64,000 bases of DNA from Pseudomonas kermanshahensis (GTDB lineage: Bacteria; Pseudomonadota; Gammaproteobacteria; Pseudomonadales; Pseudomonadaceae): NCBI RefSeq assembly GCF_014269205.2, contig NZ_JABWRY020000001.1:1860001-1924000 (forward strand). The letters run 5' to 3'. Below are positions 53,842 through 62,441 of this stretch, one piece after another. How positions within the stretch are numbered: position 1 is the first letter of the stretch; each line of letters starts with the position of its first letter. The notes beneath the pieces were generated by a model. That model saw only the letters and a program-made list of their open reading frames with translations, did not search any database and was not told the DNA's origin. The translations under genes and the position numbers were made by a program.

Positions 53842-56292
53842 TCAGAAATCCCAGCGGGTCGTGACCATCAGGTTGCGTGGCTCGCCGTAGTAGGTGGTGT
53901 CGAAGTTGCCCAGCCCGGTCAGGTACACCTTGTCGAACACGTTGTTGGCATTGACCGTGAAGCTCAGGTGCTCGCTGTACTGGTAGCGGGTCATCAGGTC
54001 CACCAAGGTGTAACCCCCTTGCTTGATGCGCGTGTAGTCGCCAGCCGTCGGGCTGTAGATAGTGCCGTAGAACGCGCTCTGCCAACGTAGCCCACCACCG
54101 ACGGTGACACGGTCCAGCGCGCCGGGCAGCCGGTAGGTGTTGAACAGCCGCGCCACATGCTCAGGCTTGGTGGTCGCCAGCGGGAAGCCGAACAGGCGGT
54201 TGTCGTCGGCGTCGCGGGTACGGGCGTAGGTGTAGCCGGCGGTGATGTTCCAGCCTGGGGCCAGTTCACCGGCCAGCTCCAGTTCGACGCCCTGGGTCGT
54301 GGCGCCGTCGATCGCTGTGTAGATGCCCTCGTTGGTGACCGGGTTGGTGCCGACGGAGGAGGCGACGTTGTCTTGTTCGATCCGGAAAAACGCCAGGGTA
54401 GCGTTGAGCCGACCATCGAAATAGGCCGCCTTCAGGCCCGCTTCATAACCATCGCCTTCCACCGGGTCGAGGGTGGCGCCATTGACGTCCTTGTACACCT
54501 GCGGCTGGTAGATCGAGGTGTAGCTGGCGTACACCGAGTAAGTGTCGTCCAGGTCATAGACCACGCCGGCATACGGGGTGACGACGCCGTGTTGCTTGTA
54601 GCTGGCGTGGGTGTCATCCAGGGACGAGGTCGGGTAGTAATCCTGGTCGTCGTTGTATTTGAAGGTGCTGACCCGGGTACCGAGGATCAGCGACAGGTTG
54701 TCAGTTGGCCTCAGGCGCGTGGCCACGTAAGCGCCGTTCTGGCTCTGGGTGGTGGTGTAGTCGCCGTTTTTCGGGAAGTCCTGTACCGCAATCTTGCCGT
54801 TCCAGTCGAAGATCGAGCCCGGTACCTGGGCGAAGGCACTGCCGTCGAAGGTGTCGCCGGTCTGGCGCGAATGCGAGGTCATGAAGCCTGCGACCAGGTC
54901 ATTCTGGCGGCCGAACAGGGTGAAGGGCCCGGACACATTCAGGTCGGCGGTGTTCTGCACACGGTGGCCTTCCCAGCGCCCCCAGTAGAAGAACATGTCT
55001 TCGCCGGTTGCGGGGTTGGGGTTGCCGCCGCTGGCCGAGGCCAGGCGGGTGTCATGGTCGCTGATCATGTGGTTGAGGCTGAGCTTGACCTTCCAGTCAT
55101 TGGCCAGGGCCTGCTCCAGCGAGCCGAAGTAGGTGGTGGACTGAAAGTCGCGGCGGCTCCAGCCGGCACCGGGGTTGTGCGACCGCGAAAAGTCGGTGCG
55201 GCTGCCGTCGGCAAAGTAGGTCGGGTTGCCAGTCCAGGAAGCGCCACGCGGCGTGGTGGTCTGGTTGTCGATGCCGAAGGTCAGCAGGGTGTCGGGCGTC
55301 AGGTCGGCTTCGAGAATGCCGTAGTAGACGTCCTTCTTCTGTTTGTAGTGATCCAGGTAAGACTTGCGGTCCTGGTACGCGCCGACCAAACGGCCGCGCA
55401 CGCTGCCGCTGGCGTTGAGCGGGCCGGCGATATCACCTTCGGTGCGGTAGTTGTCCCAGGAACCGGCGCTGGCGGTGATCGAGGCCTTGAAGTCGTGGGT
55501 GGGCTTCTTGCGGATCAAGTTGACCGTGGCGGAGGGGTCACCGGAGCCGGTCATTAGCCCGGTCGCGCCCTTGATGACCTCGACGCGGTCGTAGGCGGCC
55601 ATGTCGACGTGGGTCGCACCTTCGTCATAAACCCCGTCATAGATGGTGTTGACGCCATCGTACTGGTAGTTGGTGATGGCAAAGCCGCGTGCGGAGTATT
55701 CCATACGTTCGCTGTCATATGCCTGCACCGAAACCCCGGGCGTATTGCGCAGCACTTCGCCGATGTCTTGCGAGCCGTGGTCGTCGATGGCCTGGCGGGT
55801 GATCACGCTGACGGACTGCGGCGTTTCGCGCAGGGTCAGCGGCAGCTTGGTCGCGGTGGTCGAACCGCCGGTGGTGTAGGCGCCAGTGCCTTCGGTGATG
55901 TTGCCCAGGCCCTGGCCGTCGATGCGGCTAGGGGCCAGCTCTACCACGTCACCCTGGTGGTGGGTTTGCAGCAGCGAGTAGCGGCCGTCGCTTTCCTGTA
56001 CGGCCTGCAGGCCGGTGCCGCTCAGCAGCATCTGCAGAGCCTGGTCCACCGGGTACTGGCCATTCAAGGCTGGGGAGCGTTTGCCGCGCGTCCATTGGGT
56101 GTCGAACGACAAGACGATGCCAGACGCTGCGGCAAAACGGGTCAGTGTCTCGCCCAGGTCGCCCTGCGGCAGGTGGTAGTCATGCGCTTGCGCGGCACAG
56201 GCTGCGCCTGGCCCGCCGAGCAATGCAGTCAGCAACAGGCAGGTGCGCAGGTCTGGCGCGCTGAACGGCCTGAGAGTGAAGCGGCAGGTCAT
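53842..56292 (-). CDS. TonB-dependent siderophore receptor with signalling domain (FpvA-like)
   Basis: An 816-aa outer-membrane receptor. After the signal peptide (about 35 residues) comes an STN signalling domain (about 40-115, LGETLTRFAAASGIVLSFD). The plug has LRETPQSVSVITRQAIDDHG and YDRVEVIKGATGLMTGSGDPSATVNLIRKKP, and the 22-strand barrel ends in Trp-Asp-Phe. The STN domain talks to the FecR-type anti-sigma factor encoded upstream. It probably takes up a pyoverdine or a foreign hydroxamate siderophore; the ligand cannot be read. Confidence 0.9.
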   Translation of the reverse strand: MTCRFTLRPFSAPDLRTCLLLTALLGGPGAACAAQAHDYHLPQGDLGETLTRFAAASGIVLSFDTQWTRGKRSPALNGQYPVDQALQMLLSGTGLQAVQESDGRYSLLQTHHQGDVVELAPSRIDGQGLGNITEGTGAYTTGGSTTATKLPLTLRETPQSVSVITRQAIDDHGSQDIGEVLRNTPGVSVQAYDSERMEYSARGFAITNYQYDGVNTIYDGVYDEGATHVDMAAYDRVEVIKGATGLMTGSGDPSATVNLIRKKPTHDFKASITASAGSWDNYRTEGDIAGPLNASGSVRGRLVGAYQDRKSYLDHYKQKKDVYYGILEADLTPDTLLTFGIDNQTTTPRGASWTGNPTYFADGSRTDFSRSHNPGAGWSRRDFQSTTYFGSLEQALANDWKVKLSLNHMISDHDTRLASASGGNPNPATGEDMFFYWGRWEGHRVQNTADLNVSGPFTLFGRQNDLVAGFMTSHSRQTGDTFDGSAFAQVPGSIFDWNGKIAVQDFPKNGDYTTTQSQNGAYVATRLRPTDNLSLILGTRVSTFKYNDDQDYYPTSSLDDTHASYKQHGVVTPYAGVVYDLDDTYSVYASYTSIYQPQVYKDVNGATLDPVEGDGYEAGLKAAYFDGRLNATLAFFRIEQDNVASSVGTNPVTNEGIYTAIDGATTQGVELELAGELAPGWNITAGYTYARTRDADDNRLFGFPLATTKPEHVARLFNTYRLPGALDRVTVGGGLRWQSAFYGTIYSPTAGDYTRIKQGGYTLVDLMTRYQYSEHLSFTVNANNVFDKVYLTGLGNFDTTYYGEPRNLMVTTRWDF

Positions 56293-56388
56293 CGTCGTTG
56301 TTCTCTGAAAGGTAAAGAGTCAGCCAGGGCTGGGGTTACCTATGAGTCGGATGAGCCGTGGCAAAGTGATCAGGCCTTGGCCATTTTT

Positions 56389-57342
56389 TTATGCGGCGGT
56401 GACGGTGACCCAGTAGCGGGTGCGGGCCTGCACCTGCACCGGCAGGGACGTGGTCAGCGCCCGCAGTATCTGGTCGGTGTCATTGAGCCGGTAGGTGCCG
56501 CTGATGCGCAGGCCGGCCACCGAGGGCGCGCAGCGCAGCCAACCGGGCCGATAGCGCGCGAGGTCGTTGATGAAGGTGTCGAGGCGCTGGTCGTTCACGA
56601 TTAGCAAGCCGCGGCTCCAGGCATCAGCGGCGTTGGCCAAGGCCTGCACGACAGAAAAGCCTTGGCCATTGAACTGGCAGCTCTGGCCGTTGTTCACCGT
56701 CATCGCCTGGCCAGAGGCAAGCGCCACGCGTGCCTGTTGGCCAAACACCTGGAGCTTGCCGGCGTCGTCCAGCAACCGCACGGAAAAGCGGCTGTGGCCA
56801 GCCTCTACGGTGCCGTGCCGGGTCATCACGCTGCAGCGTTGCTGCGCGGGCACCTCGACCATGATTTCGCCTTGGCGCAGCCGCACCGACGGCTGTTCGC
56901 CGGTCTCGTCGATGTCAACGGAGGAGGCGGTGTTGAGCAGCACCCTGCCGCCGTTTTTCAAGGTCAGCCAGCGCTGTTCACCCACGCCACTGCGCACGTC
57001 TGGCAACAGCGGCGCGTGCTGCATTTCGCGATAGCTGCCCAGGCCCAGGGCACTGCCCCCAAGCAACACCAGGCCGGCCTTGACCACGCGGCGGCGGGAG
57101 GCGTGGCGGCCGTGTGCGGCCACGGCCAACACCCGCGTGGTGGCTGGGGCATGGGGCGTGCTCATGCGTGTCTGCAAACGCTCGGCTTGCTGCCAGGCCC
57201 AGGCATTGACCGGCGCAGCGTTCAGCCACGCCTGCCAGGCACTGTACTCACTGGGCTGCGCCTCACCGCTGTTGAGCTGGCTGTACCAGTGCGCGGCCTG
57301 GCGCAGGGCCGCGAGTTGCTCGGTACTCAGGGCCTTGCTCAC
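56389..57342 (-). CDS. FecR-family anti-sigma regulator (FpvR-like)
   Basis: A 317-aa protein: an N-terminal cytoplasmic sigma-binding region (DUF4880 type, WQAWLNAAPVNAWAWQQAERLQ), one membrane helix (VVKAGLVLLGGSALGLG, about 85-102), a FecR domain (about 118-210) and a C-terminal STN-binding segment. It starts at GTG 57342, overlapping the sigma gene stop (GTGA). It should hold the sigma factor inactive until the receptor binds its siderophore. Confidence 0.9.
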   Translation of the reverse strand: MSKALSTEQLAALRQAAHWYSQLNSGEAQPSEYSAWQAWLNAAPVNAWAWQQAERLQTRMSTPHAPATTRVLAVAAHGRHASRRRVVKAGLVLLGGSALGLGSYREMQHAPLLPDVRSGVGEQRWLTLKNGGRVLLNTASSVDIDETGEQPSVRLRQGEIMVEVPAQQRCSVMTRHGTVEAGHSRFSVRLLDDAGKLQVFGQQARVALASGQAMTVNNGQSCQFNGQGFSVVQALANAADAWSRGLLIVNDQRLDTFINDLARYRPGWLRCAPSVAGLRISGTYRLNDTDQILRALTTSLPVQVQARTRYWVTVTAA

Positions 57343-57869
57343 TGGCCGTGCGTCAGGCTGTAGATCATGCAGTGCTCGGCCGCCTTGGCAACGTAGCGGC
57401 GCACCGTCACTTCAGAGATGCCCAACTGGGTGGCGATGTGTTTGTAGGGCAGGCCATCGACCTGCGAAAGCAAGAACGCCTCACGCACCTTGGTGCCGAG
57501 CGCTGCCAGCATCGCATCGAGCTCGAACAAGGTCTGCAGCAGGGCAACATGCTGTTCTGCCGAGATGTCCAACGCTTCGGGTTGCTCGGCCAGTACCTGC
57601 AACCAGGCCCGTTCCAGGTGCACGCGGCGCAGGTGGTCGATCATCAGGCGACGGGCGATGGTGGCCAAGTAGCCCTTGGGTTCACGTACCGCTTCGAGCT
57701 TGGCCGCAGCGTTGGCGGCCGACATTACCCGAACGAACACGTCCTGGACCAGGTCCGCGGCCAGGTGGGTGCAGTTGACCCGGGGCGTCAGCCAACCGTG
57801 CAACCACTTGCTCTGCGCGCGGTAGAGCTGGGTGACTTGGGTGTTGAGGGCTACGTCCGGGGTGCTCAT
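57339..57869 (-). CDS. ECF sigma factor (FecI/FpvI-like)
   Basis: A 176-aa sigma factor with region 2 (AADLVQDVFVRVMSA...EPKGYLATIARRLMIDHLRR) and region 4 (MLAALGTKVREAFLLSQVDGLPYKHIATQLGISEVTVRRYVAKA). The start ATG 57869 is preferred over the upstream in-frame ATG 57893. It should transcribe the receptor gene on a siderophore signal. A Fur-like box precedes it. Confidence 0.9.
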   Translation of the reverse strand: MSTPDVALNTQVTQLYRAQSKWLHGWLTPRVNCTHLAADLVQDVFVRVMSAANAAAKLEAVREPKGYLATIARRLMIDHLRRVHLERAWLQVLAEQPEALDISAEQHVALLQTLFELDAMLAALGTKVREAFLLSQVDGLPYKHIATQLGISEVTVRRYVAKAAEHCMIYSLTHGQ

Positions 57870-57895
57870 CCATGCCGCCTGAAAGAGTTGCAAAT

Positions 57896-57914
57896 GTTAA
57901 TGGTTCGCATTTTA
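57896..57914 (-). promoter_or_regulatory. Fur-box-like site before the sigma gene
   Basis: The minus-strand 19-mer TAAAATGCGAACCATTAAC matches the Fur consensus at about 13 positions by eye and lies just upstream of the sigma start. Confidence 0.5.
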
Positions 57915-57966
57915 TGCAAACTGTTTCAGGCTTGGCAATGACCCGCGGGCCGACAGGGTTACCCCT

Positions 57967-60759
57967 TCAAGGGGAGGTCGCGCGTTCCACGGCCTGTGCC
58001 CCACGCGTCTTGCGCCGCCCGCCAAGGCGGGTAATGACGTGCCGGGTCAACGTATTCCAGCAGTACGTCACCAGCACGCCACCGACAAGGGCCAGGGCCA
58101 CCGCGAACAACGGCTGATCGACGATGCGCCGTGCCAGCGACTGGAATTGGAAGTGCGTCAGGTAGATGAACAAGGTGGACGAGGCGATCATCGCGCCCGC
58201 TCTGGCGATCACGCCCGGCACGGGCACGGACCGGAACCAGATCAAGGCCAGCATCGCCGGCAGGGCGATATCGATGTAACGGGCAAACGCCTGCCAGCCG
58301 AGGCCGGCAACGGCCACCAGGTCGAGCTCGGCAATCAGCAGCAGCGCCACCGCACTGGCGACCGCTTTGCGCAGCGTCGTATCAGCGTAGTGAATGGCCA
58401 TGCCCAGTACCATCACGGCCAGGTAATGCTGAGGTACCCGGTTGAGCAGGGCTGTGGTGTCGAACACGAAGCGGCTGAGCAGCACATCCGCCACCACCAG
58501 TGCACACGAGGCCATGATCAGGCAGCGGAACGGGTTGGCGATGATCGCCTTGCGCACACGCTTGATCGACAACACGACACCGAGGATCAGCAGCATCTGC
58601 ACCAGCACTTCGATGTACCAGTAATTGAACACGCCGACCTTGTCGGGCGGGAACCAGTTGGAGATCAACAGCAGTGATTGCCAGTGGACTCGGTCGAACA
58701 CCGCCTGCACCAGTACCGTGTACAGAATCGTCGGCACCGCGATGGCGGCTAGCGACTTGAGCAGCATGCGCGCATCGCCGCGCTCATCGATGGCCTTGAA
58801 CTGGAACCTGGCCAGGCTGATGCCGGAGATCAGGAACAGCACCGACGTCTCGCCTGCAATGCGCCACTCGGAAAACACATTCAAATGCCCGACGACAATC
58901 AGCAAAATGGCGACCATGCGCAGGAACACCGGCACTTCCATGACCCGCATCGACCACGTGTTGGCCGGGGTGCCTGGTTCGGCCAGGTCGGCCAGGTCCT
59001 GTACCGGTATCATTTCCCAGCGATCCGGCAAGTGGCCGATCAGCGCTTCCAGCACCATCGAGGCGCGGACGAATGACAGTGAGTCGCCGCCGAGCTCCAC
59101 GAAGGTGAGGCGGGCATCGATGTGCGGAGCCTGCAGTATCTGCGCCCAGGCCTCGGTCAGTTTCAACGCCAGCGGTGACAGCGCCTGCGGGGTGCTGGAG
59201 GCGCTGTCATCGAAAGCCGTAGGCAAGGCGCGCTTGTCGATCTTGCCGTTGGGCGTGAGCGGAATGCTCGGCACGAACAGGAACATCGCCGGCACCATGT
59301 AGTCCGGCAGCATGCCTGCGATGGCCTGGCGCAGTTCAGCGGTCGCTATGGGCTGATCGGCGACGCAATAGGCGACCAGCCTGACACTTGCGTTGTCATG
59401 GTTGGCCAGCACCACGCATTGCTTGATGCGCGGCTGTCGAGTGATGGCGTTTTCGATCTCCGCCAGTTCGATGCGATGGCCGCGGATTTTCACCTGGCTG
59501 TCGCCGCGCCCCAGAAAAGTGGCGCTGCCATCGGCCAGGTAAGTGCCCAGGTCGCCGGTGCGGTAGCAGCGGTCGGCCGGTGCGCCGGTGAACGGGTTTA
59601 CCACGAACTTTTCCTGGGTCAGTGCCGGGTCGCCCCAATACCCCAGCGACAGGTAGGGGCTGCGGATCAGAATTTCCCCGACTTCGCCGGCTTCGACCAG
59701 GTGGTTGGCCTCGTTGACGAGCAACAGTTGCGCGCCGCCTATGCCTTTGCCCAACGGGATTTTGCTGTTGTCTGCGTGCGGGTCGAGCACGTGGAAGGCC
59801 ATGGCCTGTGGCGTTTCGGTGGTGCCGTAGAAGTTCACGCTGGTGGCGTGTGGTGCAATCGCACACATCTGCTGGTACAGCGTAGGGCTGAGCGCATCGC
59901 CGCCCCAGAACAAGTAACGCAAGCGTTCGAACAGCAGCCCGTTCATCCGTGCGCCGGTTTCGATCAGTTTGCCCAAAGGCGGCGTCAGGTGGATGACGGA
60001 CACGCCGTGGTCGTATATCCACGCAGCCAGGCGCGACGGGTCGGTCAGGGTGGACTGGGCCGGGCAGAGGAGGGTGGCGCCAATCGACAGCGGCGTGAAT
60101 ACATCGCGGTAAACCGGGTCGTGGCCCAGGCCGGATAGCAGCGAAAAGCGGTCATCCTGGGTAAAACCATGCTGCTGCACGTGCCAGTCGACGAAGTGCA
60201 CCAGCGGCGCATGATGGGTGACGATGCCCTTCGGTTCGCCAGTGCTGCCCGAGGTGAAGGTGATGTAGGCCGGCTGAGCAGGGCTCACTGCGGGCAGGGG
60301 CGCTGGCTGGCTGGCGAAGTGTTGCAGGGCATCGGCGGGGGCGTGCGGCACGTTCACGCAGTGCGCATGGCCAGGTTCGACCTCGGCGTCGCCACAGCGC
60401 AATACAAAGGCAGGTTCGAGGGTGCGGATGATCTGGCCGATACGTGCAGCCGGGTACGCGGCGTCGGCAACGGTAAAGGTCAGCCCGGCGCGCAAGGCGC
60501 CGAGCATGGCATAGACCAGCGCCGCGCCGCGAGTTGCGACAATCACTACCCGATCGGCATCGATGGCGCCATTTTCGAGCAGGTACGTGGCGATGCCCTG
60601 GCTGATCTGCTCAAGTTGTCGATAGCTGCAGGTGGCTTCGTGGGCAATGATCGCGATTGCCTCGGGCGAGCGACTCGCCTGCTCCACAAAGGCCTGGAAG
60701 ATCGGCCGTTCGGCACGGTACTCAAGGCTCAGCGTCGGGTTCGGGCGCAGATCCGGCAT
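57967..60759 (-). CDS. adenylation-carrier-membrane acyltransferase fusion (NRPS-like)
   Basis: A 930-aa protein in three parts. Residues 20-515 are an AMP-binding adenylation domain: A3 YITFTSGSTGEPKGI (165-179), A5 FYGTTE, A7 CYRTGDLG, A8 GRGDSQVKIRGHRIE, A10 NGKIDKRAL. Its HDPVYRDVFTPL segment recalls alpha-aminoadipate reductase (Lys2) adenylation domains, suggesting an amino acid is activated. A carrier domain follows, with phosphopantetheine Ser560 (ELGGDSLSF). Residues 605-915 form about ten membrane helices of the acyltransferase-3/OpgC type. There is no condensation, reductase or thioesterase domain. It may transfer an activated amino acid or acyl group to an acceptor at the membrane. 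Start ATG 60759 has GGAGCG at a rather long 11 bases. Confidence 0.82.
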   Translation of the reverse strand: MPDLRPNPTLSLEYRAERPIFQAFVEQASRSPEAIAIIAHEATCSYRQLEQISQGIATYLLENGAIDADRVVIVATRGAALVYAMLGALRAGLTFTVADAAYPAARIGQIIRTLEPAFVLRCGDAEVEPGHAHCVNVPHAPADALQHFASQPAPLPAVSPAQPAYITFTSGSTGEPKGIVTHHAPLVHFVDWHVQQHGFTQDDRFSLLSGLGHDPVYRDVFTPLSIGATLLCPAQSTLTDPSRLAAWIYDHGVSVIHLTPPLGKLIETGARMNGLLFERLRYLFWGGDALSPTLYQQMCAIAPHATSVNFYGTTETPQAMAFHVLDPHADNSKIPLGKGIGGAQLLLVNEANHLVEAGEVGEILIRSPYLSLGYWGDPALTQEKFVVNPFTGAPADRCYRTGDLGTYLADGSATFLGRGDSQVKIRGHRIELAEIENAITRQPRIKQCVVLANHDNASVRLVAYCVADQPIATAELRQAIAGMLPDYMVPAMFLFVPSIPLTPNGKIDKRALPTAFDDSASSTPQALSPLALKLTEAWAQILQAPHIDARLTFVELGGDSLSFVRASMVLEALIGHLPDRWEMIPVQDLADLAEPGTPANTWSMRVMEVPVFLRMVAILLIVVGHLNVFSEWRIAGETSVLFLISGISLARFQFKAIDERGDARMLLKSLAAIAVPTILYTVLVQAVFDRVHWQSLLLISNWFPPDKVGVFNYWYIEVLVQMLLILGVVLSIKRVRKAIIANPFRCLIMASCALVVADVLLSRFVFDTTALLNRVPQHYLAVMVLGMAIHYADTTLRKAVASAVALLLIAELDLVAVAGLGWQAFARYIDIALPAMLALIWFRSVPVPGVIARAGAMIASSTLFIYLTHFQFQSLARRIVDQPLFAVALALVGGVLVTYCWNTLTRHVITRLGGRRKTRGAQAVERATSP

Positions 60760-60873
60760 GTTGTGTGTTCGCTCCGCATGAACGGCAAGTGGCTGGCTGG
60801 ATAGCACAACGCTAGTGCAGGGCAGCGAATGGCGCCAATACGCTTGCGGTATTTGCGTGGGCGCTGAAATGTT

Positions 60874-60975
60874 GGGGCCGCTTTGCGGCCCATCGCGGCG
60901 CAAGGCCGCTCCCACAGGGGGATGCGTTCTGTTGTAGGAGCGGCCTTGCGCCGCGATGGGCTGCCAAGCAGCCCC
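60874..60975. repeat. REP pair
   Basis: The left arm contains GGGGCCGCTTTGCGGCCC, then CGGCGCAAGGCCGCTC. The right arm contains GAGCGGCCTTGCGCCGCGAT and ends CTGCCAAGCAGCCCC. It lies between the fusion gene and the HTH fragment. Confidence 0.8.
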
Positions 60976-60981
60976 AAATGC

Positions 60982-61182
60982 TCAGGGCTTACCGGCCACG
61001 CTCTCGCCGGGTGCCTTTTTCAGCCGATAAACCAGGGCAGGGCGGGTCATGCTGAGCAGCCGCGCCGCTTCCGAAACGTTTTGCCGGCAGCGTGCCATGG
61101 CCTCTTGCATCAGCGCCTCCTCGACGGCATCCAGGCCGGTGCCGCTCAAAGGGCGCAGCTTTGCCATCGGGCCGTCGATCAA
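60982..61182 (-). pseudogene. Fis-type HTH fragment of a sigma-54 regulator
   Basis: The 66-codon frame ends in a Fis/HTH_8 helix-turn-helix (VEEALMQEAMARCRQNVSEAARLLSMTRPALVYRLKK), as at the C-terminus of sigma-54 enhancer-binding proteins. The frame stays open about 30 codons upstream (VGARLRTSVSFDHFAVTNH) without an AAA+ domain or start. It is probably a remnant, though a small free-standing HTH protein is possible. Confidence 0.45.
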
Positions 61183-61521
61183 GTACAGCGGCGAGGGAGG
61201 GTGGTTTGTGACAGCGAAATGGTCGAAGGAAACCGAAGTGCGTAACCGCGCCCCGACAAGCCAACTCCTACAGGTACAACGCCGACTTTGAGGCTGGCGT
61301 TATTCCTGTGGGAGCAACTGTCTTGCCCAATTTCTAAAAATTGACGTGGGAGCGGGCTTGCCCCGCGAACACCGGCGAAGCCGGTGCCATGCACCTCGTA
61401 GCCCCATTCGCGGGACAAGTCGGATCGCCGCACCGCCGCTCCGGGCAGAACTGTGTAGCCTCCAAGTCTAGAGCCGCATCTGTGTGGCTTGCCTGCGATG
61501 AGGCCAGAGCAGGCAATAGAT
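61183..61521. other. 339-base gap with REP-like elements
   Basis: No gene is seen. It contains GTGGGAGC-type REP cores at about 61309 and 61346, a perfect stem CACCGGC-GAA-GCCGGTG (61370-61386), and CGCGGG/CCCGCG pairs reaching about 61419. Confidence 0.55.
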
Positions 61522-62220
61522 TCAGGCGACATCCACCAGCACGATCTCGCTGTCCTCGATGGCCGTCACCCGCAACACGTCCTCTTGCTCGATCGCCACC
61601 CCATCGCGCGCTTTGGCCTGCAGGCCGTTGACCTCTACCAATCCCTTGGCCGGCACCAGGTAACCACGGCGCCCGGCATCGAAGCGGTATTCGGCGCTTT
61701 CACCTGCACGCAGGGTCGCGGCCACCAGCCGGGCATCGGTGCGAATCTGCAAACTGTCTTCGTCACCTTCACGCCCGCTGGCCAGGGTCACGAAGCCTTC
61801 GCCACGCTCGCCGGTGGGGAAAGGGCGGGTACCCCAGGTCGGCGCATCGCCCACTCGCTCAGGCACTACCCAGATCTGGAAAATCCGCGTGTCGACGTCC
61901 TCCAGGTTGTACTCGCTGTGCACGATGCCGGAGCCTGCACTCATCACCTGCACGTCACCCGCTTCGGTACGACCTTTGTTGCCCAGGCTGTCCTGGTGGG
62001 TGATCGCGCCTTCACGGACATAGGTGATGATTTCCATGTCACGGTGCGGATGCGGCGGGAAACCGCTGCCGGCGGCGATCAGGTCATCGTTCCAGACCCG
62101 CAGGTTGCCCCAGTGCATGCGAGCAGGATCATAGTACTCGGCAAACGAGAAATGGTGGTGGGCATCGAGCCAGCCGTGGTTGGCGTGGCCGAGGCTTTCG
62201 AACGGTCGCAGTTGCAGCAT
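61522..62220 (-). CDS. pirin-family protein (YhhW-like quercetinase type)
   Basis: A 232-aa two-cupin protein. The N-terminal metal site is formed by the HPHRDMEIITYV region and HSEYN, as in YhhW/pirin quercetin 2,3-dioxygenases. Its usual role in bacteria is not well defined; redox or regulatory roles are discussed. It is a single gene with its own promoter region facing the helicase gene. Confidence 0.9.
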   Translation of the reverse strand: MLQLRPFESLGHANHGWLDAHHHFSFAEYYDPARMHWGNLRVWNDDLIAAGSGFPPHPHRDMEIITYVREGAITHQDSLGNKGRTEAGDVQVMSAGSGIVHSEYNLEDVDTRIFQIWVVPERVGDAPTWGTRPFPTGERGEGFVTLASGREGDEDSLQIRTDARLVAATLRAGESAEYRFDAGRRGYLVPAKGLVEVNGLQAKARDGVAIEQEDVLRVTAIEDSEIVLVDVA

Positions 62221-62355
62221 GGTCGTGCTCCTTTAATCAGTGGAATGACGCCATGATGCGACAAAGAAAGATCGAAAATAAGCGTAAATATCGACTTATA
62301 ACAATCGAATTGATAGATCTGTAAGGCTGCGAATTTTTATCCGTTTCATCGCCTA

Positions 62356-62397
62356 ATCCACTGATCTGCAAGCATTCGCTGGTGATTTTCAGTGGAT
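62356..62397. repeat. 9-bp inverted repeat in divergent promoter region
   Basis: ATCCACTGA (62356-62364) and TCAGTGGAT (62389-62397) are perfect inverted repeats between the pirin and helicase starts. It may be a regulator site or a small hairpin near the helicase leader. Confidence 0.4.
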
Positions 62398-62441
62398 GCG
62401 GCGAACATGGCACGCTGATTTTGTATTCCATCGGAGTGACC

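Noticed and set aside
54157..55557. Plus-strand frame of 466 codons
   Set aside because: It is antisense to the STN-type TonB receptor and gives a Val/Gly-rich translation with no family.
56360..56395. Plus-strand terminator near GGCCTTGGCCATTTTTTT
   Set aside because: The stem has only four pairs and no plus-strand transcript is expected to end there.
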